From Streptomyces sp. NBC_00289 (GTDB taxonomy: Bacteria; Actinomycetota; Actinomycetes; Streptomycetales; Streptomycetaceae), in the NCBI RefSeq assembly GCF_041435115.1, contig NZ_CP108046.1:8370001-8434000 (forward strand): a stretch of 64,000 bases of DNA, read 5' to 3'. The position numbers and the translations under genes are program-made. Under the pieces are notes generated by a model, which saw only the letters and a list, made by a program, of their open reading frames with translations, was not told the DNA's origin and ran no database searches. This document shows, piece by piece, positions 54,508 through 62,635 of this stretch. The number at the start of each line of letters is the position of its first letter. The first letter of the stretch is position 1.

Positions 54508-54549
54508 TAGGCTTCCCGGCGTGCGCCCTTCGTGGCGCACGCCGGGAAG
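54508..54549 (+). promoter_or_regulatory. DedA promoter overlapped by a 16-bp inverted repeat
   Basis: TAGGCT (54508-54513) predicts a transcript start near 54520. CTTCCCGGCGTGCGCC (54512-54527) and GGCGCACGCCGGGAAG (54534-54549) are exact complements around CTTCGT, so the repeat covers the start point and the first 30 nt of mRNA. Operator or 5' mRNA hairpin. Confidence 0.7.
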
Positions 54550-54574
54550 AGACGCACAACGGGAGGAACCGGCG

Positions 54575-55225
54575 TTGCACGTCCAGGAATGGCTCGACAC
54601 GGTGCCCGCGGTCGCCGTCTATGCCGTGGTAGGGCTCGTCATCGGTCTGGAGAGCCTGGGCATCCCGCTGCCGGGCGAGATCATCCTGGTCTCGGCGGCG
54701 CTGCTGTCCTCCCAGCACTCGGGCATCAATCCCGTGATCCTCGGCGCCTGCGCCAGCCTCGGCGCGGTCGTCGGTGACTCCATCGGCTACGCCATCGGCC
54801 GCAAGGGCGGGCGGCCGCTGCTGGCCTGGCTCGGCGGCAAGTTCCCCAAGCACTTCAGCGAGGGGCACATCGCGACCGCCGAGCGGTCCTTCGAGAAGTG
54901 GGGCATGTGGGCGGTCTTCTTCGGCCGCTTCGTCGCCCTGCTGCGCATCTTCGCCGGGCCGCTCGCGGGCGTGCTGCGGATGCCGTACTGGAAGTTCCTC
55001 ATCGCCAACGTCCTCGGCGGCATCATCTGGGCCGGTGGCACGACCGCCGTCATCTACTACGTCGGTGTGGTCGCCGAGTCCTGGCTGAAGCGCTTCTCGT
55101 GGCTCGGGCTGGTGGCGGCCGTGCTCATCGGGCTGACCTCGATGCTGGTGCTCAAGCGCAAGGCGAAGAAGGTACAGGCCGCGCCGCGGGAGACCGAGCC
55201 GGAAGCTGTGCCGGCCGCGGAGTAG
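54575..55225 (+). CDS. DedA family membrane protein
   Basis: DedA protein of 216 aa with about five helices. The family's first segment LVIGLESLGIPLPGEIILVS and the FGRFVALLRIFAGPLAGV (Arg pair) motif are present. DedA proteins recycle undecaprenyl phosphate or other lipids and support membrane potential. I propose TTG 54575 because GGGAGGAA lies 8 nt upstream. A leaderless GTG at 54521 would add 18 residues and conflicts with the hairpin. Confidence 0.9.
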   Translation: MHVQEWLDTVPAVAVYAVVGLVIGLESLGIPLPGEIILVSAALLSSQHSGINPVILGACASLGAVVGDSIGYAIGRKGGRPLLAWLGGKFPKHFSEGHIATAERSFEKWGMWAVFFGRFVALLRIFAGPLAGVLRMPYWKFLIANVLGGIIWAGGTTAVIYYVGVVAESWLKRFSWLGLVAAVLIGLTSMLVLKRKAKKVQAAPRETEPEAVPAAE

Positions 55226-55247
55226 GCCTCGGCCTGCCTCTTCGGAC

Positions 55248-55778
55248 TTACCCTTCGTGCACCTCGCGGTGGGCCTTGGCCAGTTCCGCGTACATCGTGC
55301 CGTTCAGCGAGATGCCCTCGCGCTCCTCGGTCGTCAGCTCCCGCCTGACCTTGGCGGGTACCCCCGCGACCAGTGAGCCCGGGGGGACCCGCATGCCCTG
55401 CGGGACCAACGCCTGCGCGGCGACCAGGGAACCGGCGCCGATCACCGCCCCGTTGAGGACGGTGGCGCCCATGCCGATCAGGCAGTCGTCCTCGACGGTC
55501 GCCCCGTGCACGACGGCGTTGTGGCCGATGGAGACGCGCTCGCCGATGGAGATCGGGAAGCCCGGGTCGACGTGCAGCGTGCAGTTGTCCTGGACGTTGC
55601 TGTGCGCGCCGACGACGATCGGCCCGCAGTCCGCCCGCAGCACCGCGCCGTACCAGACGCTCGCGCCCGGGTGCAGCGTCACCTCGCCGATCACCACGGA
55701 CGTGGGCGCCGTGAACGCCTCCGGGTCCACCTGCGGGTCCTTGCCGCCGATGCCCGTGATCAGCGCCCTGTGCGTCAT
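55248..55778 (-). CDS. Gamma-class carbonic anhydrase-like protein
   Basis: Left-handed beta-helix protein of 176 aa. Hexapeptide repeats with SVWYGAVLRADCGPIVVG, NVQDNCTLHV, SIGHNAVVHG and LIGMGATVLN carry the His ligands of gamma carbonic anhydrases (YrdA/PaaY type), which bind Zn or Fe. Most such homologues have weak or unknown activity. ATG 55778 after GGAGACGGAG. Convergent with DedA. Confidence 0.9.
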   Translation of the reverse strand: MTHRALITGIGGKDPQVDPEAFTAPTSVVIGEVTLHPGASVWYGAVLRADCGPIVVGAHSNVQDNCTLHVDPGFPISIGERVSIGHNAVVHGATVEDDCLIGMGATVLNGAVIGAGSLVAAQALVPQGMRVPPGSLVAGVPAKVRRELTTEEREGISLNGTMYAELAKAHREVHEG

Positions 55779-55893
55779 CTCCGTCTCCCCGCTCCTCGGT
55801 GCCCGGTACCCCGGCACCGTACGCCATCCGGTGGGGCGAAGATCACAGGGCTACGGCCACGTCGGGCCGGGGCGCGCTGAGTACGGTGTGCGG

Positions 55894-56649
55894 GTGCCGA
55901 AGCGCAAGAACACGTTCTCATCATGGCGGCGCGGCCTCCCGCAGCGCGCCGTCCACGCGGTCTGGGCCTGGGTGCAGCGCACCGGCTCCGTCACCGCGGC
56001 GCACCCGGGACGCTTCCGCTTCGGCGCGCTGGGCACGGGCACCCGGCTGGCCTTCCCGCTCGGCACGGTCTTCGGCGAACCCTGGATCCACCTGGGCGCC
56101 CACTGCATCGTCGGCGAACAGGTCACTCTGACCGCCGGCCTGATGCCCGACCTCGACCTGGGCCCGGACCCGATCCTGCGCATCGGCGACGGAGTCGTGC
56201 TGGGGCGCGGCAGCCACGTCATCGCCGACACCACGGTCACCATCGGCAGCGACTGCTATTTCGGGCCGTACGTCTACGTCACGTCCACGAACCACTCCTA
56301 CGACGATCCGCACGAGCCCATCGGCAAGCAGTGGCCGCGGATGGAGCCGGTGCAGATCGGTTCCGGATGCTGGATCGGGACCGGCGCGGTGATCCTGCCG
56401 GGAGCGCGCATCGGGCGCAACGTGGTGGTGGCGGCGGGCGCCGTCGTACGGGGTGTGGTGCCCGACCACGCCGTGGTCGCCGGGGCGCCGGCCCGCGTCG
56501 TACGGCGGTGGACGTCCGTCGACGGCTGGCAGCCGCCGCTCAGGACCCCCGCGCCGGTGCCGATCCCCGACGGTGTCACGCCGGATCAGCTGCGCGCGCT
56601 GGCGGAGCTGGACGAGGAGACGGCGGCGAAACTCGCCGAGATGGACTGA
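55894..56649 (+). CDS. Hexapeptide-repeat acyltransferase
   Basis: O-acyltransferase of 251 aa with a left-handed beta-helix. An N-terminal basic stretch (KRKNTFSSWRRG) precedes the helix (ILRIGDGVVLGRGSHVIAD, IGSDCYFGPYVYV), then the catalytic His in TNHSYDD and IGTGAVILPGARIGRNVVVAAG. Family members acetylate sugars or other acceptors. TACGGT is 6 nt before GTG 55894 (leaderless). Substrate unknown. Confidence 0.85.
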   Translation: MPKRKNTFSSWRRGLPQRAVHAVWAWVQRTGSVTAAHPGRFRFGALGTGTRLAFPLGTVFGEPWIHLGAHCIVGEQVTLTAGLMPDLDLGPDPILRIGDGVVLGRGSHVIADTTVTIGSDCYFGPYVYVTSTNHSYDDPHEPIGKQWPRMEPVQIGSGCWIGTGAVILPGARIGRNVVVAAGAVVRGVVPDHAVVAGAPARVVRRWTSVDGWQPPLRTPAPVPIPDGVTPDQLRALAELDEETAAKLAEMD

Positions 56650-56702
56650 GCCGGCGCCGGCGCGCTCACAGCCGCCTCGCTCACGGCCGCCACCCCGGCG
56701 CA

Positions 56703-56727
56703 CGCCACGGCCGCCGAGGCCGTGGCG
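56703..56727. terminator. Bidirectional terminator
   Basis: CGCCACGGCC (56703-56712) and GGCCGTGGCG (56718-56727) form a perfect 10-bp stem with a 5-nt loop between convergent genes. Confidence 0.75.
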
Positions 56728-56745
56728 GCCTGCCGGCCCGCGCTC

Positions 56746-57603
56746 TCAGCCGGTGGCCAGCAGCAGCGTGCCGACCAGGGCGAGCCCCGCGCCCGCCGCC
56801 TGGATCGCCCGCAGGCGTTCGCTCAGGAACCCGCGCGCGGCCAGCGCGGTCACGACCGGGTACAGCGAGGCGAGGACGGCGGCCACGGTGACCGGGCCGT
56901 GCTGGGCGGCGACGGAGTACGTGCCGTTCGCCGCGACGTCGGCGAGTCCGACGAAGCCCAGCGCCGGCAGGAAACCCCACGGGAAGCCGGCCTCCGGGAG
57001 CGCGTCCCCGCCCCGCTTCACCGAGACGTACAGCGCGGCGCCACCCGTGGCGACGTTGGTCACCCGCTGCACGAAGAGGGCGAGGAACAGACCGGTGACG
57101 GTCGTCGACGCCTCCGCGATGAGGGCGAACACCGTGCCGAAACCGAGCGCGGCGACCAGCGAGAGCAGCAGTGCCTGCCGCTGCACGGAGGCGCCCCTCA
57201 GCTGCGGTCCGCCCGCCAGGACCACCCCCGCGACGGCGACCGCGATCCCCCCGACCTGTACGAGCCCCGGCCGTTCGCCGAGGAAGAGGCCCACTCCGAC
57301 GGGCACGGCCACGCTCAGCGTGGCGAGCGGGGAGACGACGCCCATGGGGCCGAGCGCGAGGGCCTTGTAGAAGGCGAGCAGGGCGACCGGGCCGACCAGG
57401 CCGGCGGCGAACGCGAACCACAGGCGCGGCCCGGCCTCGCTCCAGCCGCCGGTGGCCACCACGATCGCGCCGAGCACGACCGCCGCGATGCCCTGCGAGA
57501 CGACGACCACGGTGAGCGCGGGGACGCGCCGGGTGAGCAGTCCGCCGCCGAAGTCGGCCAAGCCCCACAGCAGGCTGGTGGCCAGGGCGAAGAATGCTGT
57601 CAC
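56746..57603 (-). CDS. EamA/DMT family transporter
   Basis: Fourth DMT transporter, 285 aa, ten helices. It begins directly with a membrane helix (FFALATSLLWGLADFGGGLL) and has LASLYPVVTALAARGFLSERL as the second EamA motif. GTG 57603 has GAGG 6 nt upstream. It is divergent from an XRE/cupin regulator, which probably controls it; such pairs often export amino acids or cadaverine-like compounds. Confidence 0.9.
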   Translation of the reverse strand: MTAFFALATSLLWGLADFGGGLLTRRVPALTVVVVSQGIAAVVLGAIVVATGGWSEAGPRLWFAFAAGLVGPVALLAFYKALALGPMGVVSPLATLSVAVPVGVGLFLGERPGLVQVGGIAVAVAGVVLAGGPQLRGASVQRQALLLSLVAALGFGTVFALIAEASTTVTGLFLALFVQRVTNVATGGAALYVSVKRGGDALPEAGFPWGFLPALGFVGLADVAANGTYSVAAQHGPVTVAAVLASLYPVVTALAARGFLSERLRAIQAAGAGLALVGTLLLATG

Positions 57604-57758
57604 GGTCTGCCTCGCAGTACAGTTCGGTGGACGATCCGGTGCACCACACCGTAGTGCAGTGGAATGGACTCAGTCATCCATAATACTGGCCGAACCGCCG
57701 TGGGTGACCCTCCGGGGCACCGGACGCGACGGACGGGCGAGAACGTCCGGCGACAGAC

Positions 57759-57820
57759 GGACGGAACGCGGACGGAAGACGGACGAAGGATGGACGGAAT
57801 GACGGACGGAATGGACGGAA
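57759..57820 (+). repeat. Degenerate GACGGAA repeats before the XRE gene
   Basis: Five copies of GACGGAA (about 57760, 57771, 57793, 57805, 57814) in 62 bp, two of them preceded by TG. The last copy overlaps the ribosome-site position of the GTG at 57822. Divergent region 57604-57758 upstream holds the promoters. Confidence 0.7.
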
Positions 57821-57821
57821 C

Positions 57822-58394
57822 GTGTCGGACCTCGACCTGCTGAACCAGTCCCTGGCGCGCAACGTCAAGCGCTGGCGCACCGAGCGCGGCTTCACCCTGG
57901 ACGCGCTGGCCGCCCGCGCCGGGGTCAGCCGCGGCATGCTCATCCAGATCGAGCAGGCCCGGACCAACCCCAGCATCGGCACGGTCGTGAAGATCGGTGA
58001 CGCGCTCGGGGTCAGCATCACCACCCTGCTCGACTACGAGCAGGGCCCGAAGGTCCGCGTCGTCCCCGCCGAAGGCGCCGTGCGTCTGTGGCACACCGAC
58101 GCCGGCAGCTACAACCGGCTGCTCGCGGGTGCCGAGGCGCCCGGCCCGCTCGAGATGTGGGACTGGCATCTCATGCCGGGCGAGAGCAGCCTCTCGGACC
58201 CGCACCCCACCGGTACGGTCGAACTCGTCCACGTCACGGCGGGGGAACTCACGCTCACTGTCGACGGCGTGCGGCACCGTGTCCCCGCCGGAGCGACCGC
58301 CACCTTCGAGGCGAACACCCCGCACACGTACGGCAACGACGGTGACGTACCCATGGACATGGTGATGGCCGTCTCGGTCCCGCCCGTGCACTGA
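57822..58394 (+). CDS. XRE family regulator with cupin sensor domain
   Basis: Regulator of 190 aa: N-terminal XRE helix-turn-helix (NVKRWRTERGFTLDALAARAG, SRGMLIQIEQARTNPSIGTV) and a C-terminal cupin barrel (HPTGTVELVHVTAGELTLTV, with His). Cupin/XRE proteins sense small organics and repress an adjacent exporter or catabolic gene; here the divergent DMT gene. GTG 57822 with GGACGGAA upstream. Confidence 0.92.
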   Translation: MSDLDLLNQSLARNVKRWRTERGFTLDALAARAGVSRGMLIQIEQARTNPSIGTVVKIGDALGVSITTLLDYEQGPKVRVVPAEGAVRLWHTDAGSYNRLLAGAEAPGPLEMWDWHLMPGESSLSDPHPTGTVELVHVTAGELTLTVDGVRHRVPAGATATFEANTPHTYGNDGDVPMDMVMAVSVPPVH

Positions 58395-58437
58395 GATCCC
58401 TCACGGGGCGCGGCCGACCGGCTGTTAGCGTGCGGTC

Positions 58438-58995
58438 ATGCGCGCACCCATCGGGAACTTCGACCAGGCCACCCCCGCTCCCGACTGCCTCGACGAGCTG
58501 ATCGGCCCGGTCGCCGACGCCGTACGCCAGTGGCGCGGCAGCGTCCCCGCCGACCGGATCGTCCACGTCGACACCGACCCCCGGTGGGCCGACACGGCGG
58601 TCTTCGTCGAGCACTACGGACGGGAGCTGCTCGAGCAGTCGGCGAACTGTGTGGTCGTCGCGGGCAAGCGGGGTGGTGAGTCCACCCTCGCCGCATGCGT
58701 CGTGCTGTCCACCACCCGGGTCGACGTCAACGGCGTCGTGCGCCGACAACTCGGCGCACGCAAGGCCTCGTTCGCCTCCATGGACACCGCTACGGGCGAG
58801 ACCGGCATGGAGTACGGCGGCATCACCCCGATCGGACTGCCCGACGGCTGGCCCGTGTTGGTGGACTCGGCCGTCGTGGATCTGCCGTACGTGCTGGTCG
58901 GCAGCGGACGCCGGCGCGGCAAACTGCTGGTGCCGGGCAAGGCGTTCGCGGAACTGCCCGGAGCGGTGGTGATCGAGGGGCTCGGGACTGCCTGA
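58438..58995 (+). CDS. YbaK/EbsC family protein
   Basis: Protein of 185 aa with the YbaK aminoacyl-tRNA editing fold. CVVVAGKRGGESTLAACVVLSTTRVDVNG and LGARKASFASMDTATGETGMEYGGITPIG are the core; the Lys in ARKASFA is the usual catalytic position. Likely deacylates a mischarged tRNA. TAGCGT is 6 nt before the ATG (leaderless). The 3' end is part of a 28-bp tandem duplication. Confidence 0.88.
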   Translation: MRAPIGNFDQATPAPDCLDELIGPVADAVRQWRGSVPADRIVHVDTDPRWADTAVFVEHYGRELLEQSANCVVVAGKRGGESTLAACVVLSTTRVDVNGVVRRQLGARKASFASMDTATGETGMEYGGITPIGLPDGWPVLVDSAVVDLPYVLVGSGRRRGKLLVPGKAFAELPGAVVIEGLGTA

Positions 58996-59040
58996 CCTCG
59001 GGCGTCCGAGAGCTCGGGACGGCCTGACCTCGGGCGTCCG
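58981..59040 (+). repeat. Tandem duplication spanning the YbaK stop codon
   Basis: 58981-59008 recurs at 59013-59040 with 27 of 28 identities and a 32-bp period. The first copy includes the YbaK TGA (58993-58995); the second repeats it. Confidence 0.9.
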
Positions 59041-59058
59041 GAAGACCTCGGGTGCGGC

Positions 59059-60216
59059 TCAGGCCGTCAGGTGGTGGGCCAGCGCGAGGTGCGGGTCGCT
59101 CTCGCCGGGGGCCGGCGCCGGATCGGCGTGCACCAGGGCGGCGGTGAGTCGCGGAACGGCGTGCAGCAGAGCGTGTTCCGCCTCGACGGCGACCGCGTGC
59201 GCCGCCCGCACCGTCACGTCGCCGTCCACCACGACCACCACCTCGGCGCGCAGGCGGTGACCGATCCAGCGCAGGCGCACCTCGCCCACCTCGCGCACGC
59301 CGGCCACCTCGCGCAGGGCCTGCTCGGCCCGGTCCACCAGAGCCGGGTCGACGGCGTCCATCACCCGCCGGAACACCTCGCGCGCCGCGTCCCGCAGCAC
59401 CAGCACGATCGCCGCGGTGATCGCCAACCCCACGACAGGGTCCGCCAGTTGCCAGCCGAGCGCCGCGCCGCCCGCGCCCAACAGCACGGCCAGTGACGTG
59501 AATCCGTCGGTACGGGCGTGGAGTCCGTCCGCGACCAGCGCGGCCGAGCCGATGGCGCGGCCGACCCGGATCCGGTAACGCGCCACCCACTCGTTGCCCG
59601 CGAAACCCACCAGCGCGGCCACGGCGACCGCCGGAACATGGGTGAGCGGGCGCGGGTCGAGCAGCCGGTCGACCGCCGCCCACGCCGCGAAGGCGGCGGA
59701 CGCGGCGATGGTCAGCACGATCGCGATGCCCGCCAGGTCCTCGGCCCGTCCGTACCCGTACGTGAAGCGCCGCGTGGCCACCCGCCGGCCCAGCACGAAG
59801 GCGATCCCGAGCGGTACGGCGGTCAGCGCGTCCGCCGCGTTGTGCACCGTGTCGCCGAGCAGCGCCACCGAACCGGAGACGGCCACCACGACCGCCTGCG
59901 CCAGGGCCGTCACACCGAGCACCGCCAGCGACACCCACAGGGCGCGCATTCCGCGCGCCGAGGTCTCCAGCGCGGAGTCCAGCTTGTCGGCCGTCTCGTG
60001 CGAATGGGGGGTGAGGAGGTGGCCGAGGCGGTGGGTGAGGCGGTGACGCGGGCGACGTTCGTCGCCTCGGGGGTGCCCGTGACCGTGGCCGTCACCGGAA
60101 TGGTGCCCGTGCCCCTGATCGCGGTCGGGACGGGCGTGGGAGTGGGTGGTCTCGTGCCCGTGCCCGTGCCCGTGTCCGTGGTCGTGGTCGTGTCCGTGGT
60201 CGTGCCGGTCCCTCAC
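59059..60216 (-). CDS. Cation diffusion facilitator (Zn/Co/Cd efflux)
   Basis: Metal/H+ antiporter of 385 aa with six helices. A His/Asp/Gly-rich N-terminus (about 55 residues, repeats of DHGH and GHGH) probably buffers metal. HD motifs are in GDTVHNAADAL (helix two) and DGLHARTDG (helix five), each His/Asp pair of the transport site. A C-terminal cytosolic ferredoxin-like domain follows. GTG 60216 with AAGGGAA upstream. Divergent from an ArsR metal sensor. Confidence 0.93.
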   Translation of the reverse strand: MRDRHDHGHDHDHGHGHGHGHETTHSHARPDRDQGHGHHSGDGHGHGHPRGDERRPRHRLTHRLGHLLTPHSHETADKLDSALETSARGMRALWVSLAVLGVTALAQAVVVAVSGSVALLGDTVHNAADALTAVPLGIAFVLGRRVATRRFTYGYGRAEDLAGIAIVLTIAASAAFAAWAAVDRLLDPRPLTHVPAVAVAALVGFAGNEWVARYRIRVGRAIGSAALVADGLHARTDGFTSLAVLLGAGGAALGWQLADPVVGLAITAAIVLVLRDAAREVFRRVMDAVDPALVDRAEQALREVAGVREVGEVRLRWIGHRLRAEVVVVVDGDVTVRAAHAVAVEAEHALLHAVPRLTAALVHADPAPAPGESDPHLALAHHLTA

Positions 60217-60275
60217 GTCGGTTCCCTTCGCTGCGGGGAGTGGACGTGTGACGCCCACGACGTCATTATGTGCGT

Positions 60276-60635
60276 ATGAGCGCACGCATGCACCTGTCAC
60301 CTGCGCACGATGCGCACCCGCGCACCCCCGGCGAGGAGCAGTTCGCCCTCGCCGCCGAGCTCCTCGCCCTGCTCGGCGACCGCACCCGGCTCGCCCTGCT
60401 GCACGCACTGACCAGGGGAGAAGCCGACGTTACGACGCTCACCGAGGCGTGCGGGGCGGCCCGGCCGGCCGTCAGTCAGCACCTGGCCCGGCTGCGTCTC
60501 GCGGGACTCGTGAACACCCGCAAAGAGGGGCGCCGGGTGGTCTACGCACTCCGGGACGGGCACCTGCGCCGACTGGTCGACGAGGCGCTGAACGTGGCCG
60601 ACCACCGGCTCAGCGACCGCCCTCCGCACGACTGA
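60276..60635 (+). CDS. ArsR family metal-sensing regulator
   Basis: Regulator of 119 aa with an ArsR winged helix: LLALLGDRTRLALLHALTRG and ARPAVSQHLARLRLAGLVNTR. Few Cys, with His-rich ends (MHLSPAHDAH and DHRLSDRPPHD), as in Zn/Ni/Co sensors rather than Cys-based arsenic sensors. CATTAT is 6 nt before ATG 60276 (leaderless). GTGCG-N6-CGCAC at 60270-60285 is a possible operator. It likely represses the divergent CDF pump. Confidence 0.9.
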   Translation: MSARMHLSPAHDAHPRTPGEEQFALAAELLALLGDRTRLALLHALTRGEADVTTLTEACGAARPAVSQHLARLRLAGLVNTRKEGRRVVYALRDGHLRRLVDEALNVADHRLSDRPPHD

Positions 60636-60661
60636 GCCGCGCCGCAGCCGAATCGGGGCCC

Positions 60662-60711
60662 GCGCCTCACGCGTCCACGCGCCTCACGCGTCCACGCGTC
60701 CACGCGTCCAC
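60662..60711 (+). repeat. GCGTCCAC-based tandem repeats
   Basis: GCGCCTCACGCGTCCAC occurs twice in tandem (60662-60678, 60679-60695), followed by two further GCGTCCAC (60696-60711). It fills the gap between convergent genes. Confidence 0.9.
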
Positions 60712-60726
60712 GCGTCCTCACGTGAA

Positions 60727-60741
60727 GCTGCCTTCGGCAGC
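60727..60741. terminator. TTCG-loop hairpin
   Basis: GCTGCC-TTC-GGCAGC, i.e. a C(UUCG)G tetraloop hairpin in RNA, 45 bp from the PobA stop. Probably a weak bidirectional terminator. Confidence 0.5.
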
Positions 60742-60786
60742 GCGAACTCACCTTCCGGCCTCCCGGCGCCCGGTCTCCCGGCGGTA

Positions 60787-62010
60787 CTAGAAGCCCGCGT
60801 CCTTGCCGAGGTACTGCTCCGCGAACGCGGCTGCCGCGGTGGGGGAGCCGAAGACGCGGCGCAGCCGGGCGAGCGTGGTGCCCGCGCGGTACGGATCACC
60901 CGATGACGCGCCGTGGTACACCTCGGACAGCCACTGGGAGAACTCCTGGTAGTCCCACACCCGCCCCAGACACGCCTCCGAGTAGTCGTTCAGCCCGCTG
61001 CCGTCGCCCTTCGTGAGGTGGGCGACGAGTCCGTCGCCGAGCAGGAAGGCGTCGTGCAGCGCGAGGTTCATGCCCTTCGCCGCGATCGGCGCGGTGAGGT
61101 GGGCGGCGTCCCCGGCCAGGAAGAGACGGCCGAAGCGCATCGGCTCGACCACGTAGTTGTGCATGTCCAGCACGCGCTTCTCGATCAGCCGCCCCTCATT
61201 GAGCGGCGGGGCTCCCGCCGCGGTGAGCCGCTGCCGGAGTTCGGCCCAGACGCGTTCGTGCGGCCAGTTCTCCGGGTCGTCGCCCGGCGGGCATTCGAGG
61301 TAGTAGCGGGTCACCTCGGGGCTGCGGGCCATGTGCCCGGCGAAGCCGTCCGGGTGGATGCCGAAGACGACGCAGTCGTCGGACGGCGGCGCCTCCGCGA
61401 GCAGCGCCAGCCAGCCGATGCCGTAGTCGTGCCGCGAGATGTGGACACGCCCGGGCGGCAGCGAGGCCCGGGTCACTCCGCGCGCCCCGTCGCACCCCGC
61501 GACGAAGTCCGTCTGGACCACCTGTCGTCGACCGGTTTCGGGGCAGGTGTACGACACCGAGGGCCGGGCCGTGTCCAGATCGTGCAGTTCGACGTCGCGC
61601 ACGCCGAAGCGCACGTCTCCGCCGCGCACCTCCGCGTACTCGCGCACCAGGTCCGTCACCAGCAAGGGCTGCGGATAGACGAAGTGGTGATGCCCGGTCA
61701 GCCCGGCGTAGGCGAACCGGTATCGCTCCCCGGCGAACCGGAACTCGCATTCCTCGTGCACCTGTGCCCGCTCCAGCAGGGTGTCGGCGAGACCACGCTG
61801 CTGGAGCCCGCGCACGGCCCACTCCTCCAGCACGCCCGCCCGGGGCCGCTGTTCGATGAACGCGCGTGTCTCGGTCTCGAGGACCAGGCAGTCGACGGAG
61901 GCGGCCCGCAGGATGTTGGCGACGGTGAGACCGGCCGGACCGGCACCCACGACGACCACCGGAAAGCGGTGTGCGGCAAGGGAGTTGGGGTGGGGGGAGA
62001 CGGAAGTCAC
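60787..62010 (-). CDS. pobA: 4-hydroxybenzoate 3-monooxygenase
   Basis: FAD monooxygenase of 407 aa (usual length about 394) that turns 4-hydroxybenzoate into protocatechuate for the beta-ketoadipate pathway. VVVGAGPAGLTVANIL binds FAD, RPRAGVLEEWAV and HHHFVYPQPLLVTDL are PHBH signatures, CDGARGVTR is the DG motif, and GRLFLAGDAAHLTAPIAAKG the second FAD site. Leaderless GTG: CATAAT is 6 nt upstream. No pca genes are adjacent. Confidence 0.9.
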   Translation of the reverse strand: MTSVSPHPNSLAAHRFPVVVVGAGPAGLTVANILRAASVDCLVLETETRAFIEQRPRAGVLEEWAVRGLQQRGLADTLLERAQVHEECEFRFAGERYRFAYAGLTGHHHFVYPQPLLVTDLVREYAEVRGGDVRFGVRDVELHDLDTARPSVSYTCPETGRRQVVQTDFVAGCDGARGVTRASLPPGRVHISRHDYGIGWLALLAEAPPSDDCVVFGIHPDGFAGHMARSPEVTRYYLECPPGDDPENWPHERVWAELRQRLTAAGAPPLNEGRLIEKRVLDMHNYVVEPMRFGRLFLAGDAAHLTAPIAAKGMNLALHDAFLLGDGLVAHLTKGDGSGLNDYSEACLGRVWDYQEFSQWLSEVYHGASSGDPYRAGTTLARLRRVFGSPTAAAAFAEQYLGKDAGF

Positions 62011-62016
62011 GCGGAC

Positions 62017-62045
62017 ATTATGTCGATGCGGGAGAACCGGTTCTA
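62017..62045 (-). promoter_or_regulatory. pobA promoter and palindromic operator
   Basis: On the minus strand TAGAAC (62045-62040), 17 nt, CATAAT (62022-62017). The perfect palindrome AGAACCGGTTCT (62033-62044) covers the -35 edge and overlaps the stop codon of the CoA-binding gene. Candidate site for a PobR/IclR-type regulator, which is not in the window. Confidence 0.6.
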
Positions 62046-62450
62046 GCGCAGCCGGGGGATCTCGATGGCGGGGCAGCGGTCCATCACCATCTCCACTCCC
62101 GCGGCCCGGGTGCGGTCGTACGCGTCCTCGTCGATGACGCCGAGCTGGAACCAGACGGCCCGGGCGCCCTTCGCGACCGCCTCGTCGGCGACCGCCCCGG
62201 CGAGGTCGCCGTTCACGAAGACGTCGACCACGTCCACGTCGAAGGGGATGTCCGCGAGGGAGGCGTATCCCTGCTCTCCGTGCACCGTCTCGGCCTTGGG
62301 GTGGACGGGCACGACGCGCTTGCCGAAGCGCTGGAGCACCTCGGCCACGCCGTACGCGGCACGCCGCTGGTTGGAGGACAGGCCGACCACCGCCCAGGTG
62401 TCGCCGAGCCCGGTGAGAATCCTGCGGATCGTTTCCTCGTCGCCGTACAC
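62043..62450 (-). CDS. CoA-binding domain protein
   Basis: Rossmann-fold CoA-binding protein of 135 aa (YccU type). TWAVVGLSSNQRRAAYGVAEVL is the dinucleotide-like motif and VDVVDVFVNGDLAGAVADEA follows. These proteins bind CoA or acyl-CoA, role unclear. GTG 62450 with AGGAGA 6 nt upstream. It lies upstream of pobA on the same strand, 32 bp apart, so read-through is possible. Confidence 0.88.
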   Translation of the reverse strand: MYGDEETIRRILTGLGDTWAVVGLSSNQRRAAYGVAEVLQRFGKRVVPVHPKAETVHGEQGYASLADIPFDVDVVDVFVNGDLAGAVADEAVAKGARAVWFQLGVIDEDAYDRTRAAGVEMVMDRCPAIEIPRLR

Positions 62451-62635
62451 CGTCGGTCTCCTCGGGGCCTCGTGGATGAACTGGGAAGGAAGCAGAACCG
62501 GGAAGAACTGCCCTGTTCGACAACGGGTGAGGGCAGGCGGTGATTCCCGGTCCCCGGCGCCGCGGGATTCCGCCACCTTGTCGGATTTCGCGGGACGTGG
62601 CTGCACACGGGCGTCCGCCCGCCTACGCTCACCTC

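Noticed and set aside
62033-62044. LexA box
   Set aside because: GAACCGGTTC has only two bases between the half-sites, while the LexA box needs GAAC-N4-GTTC.
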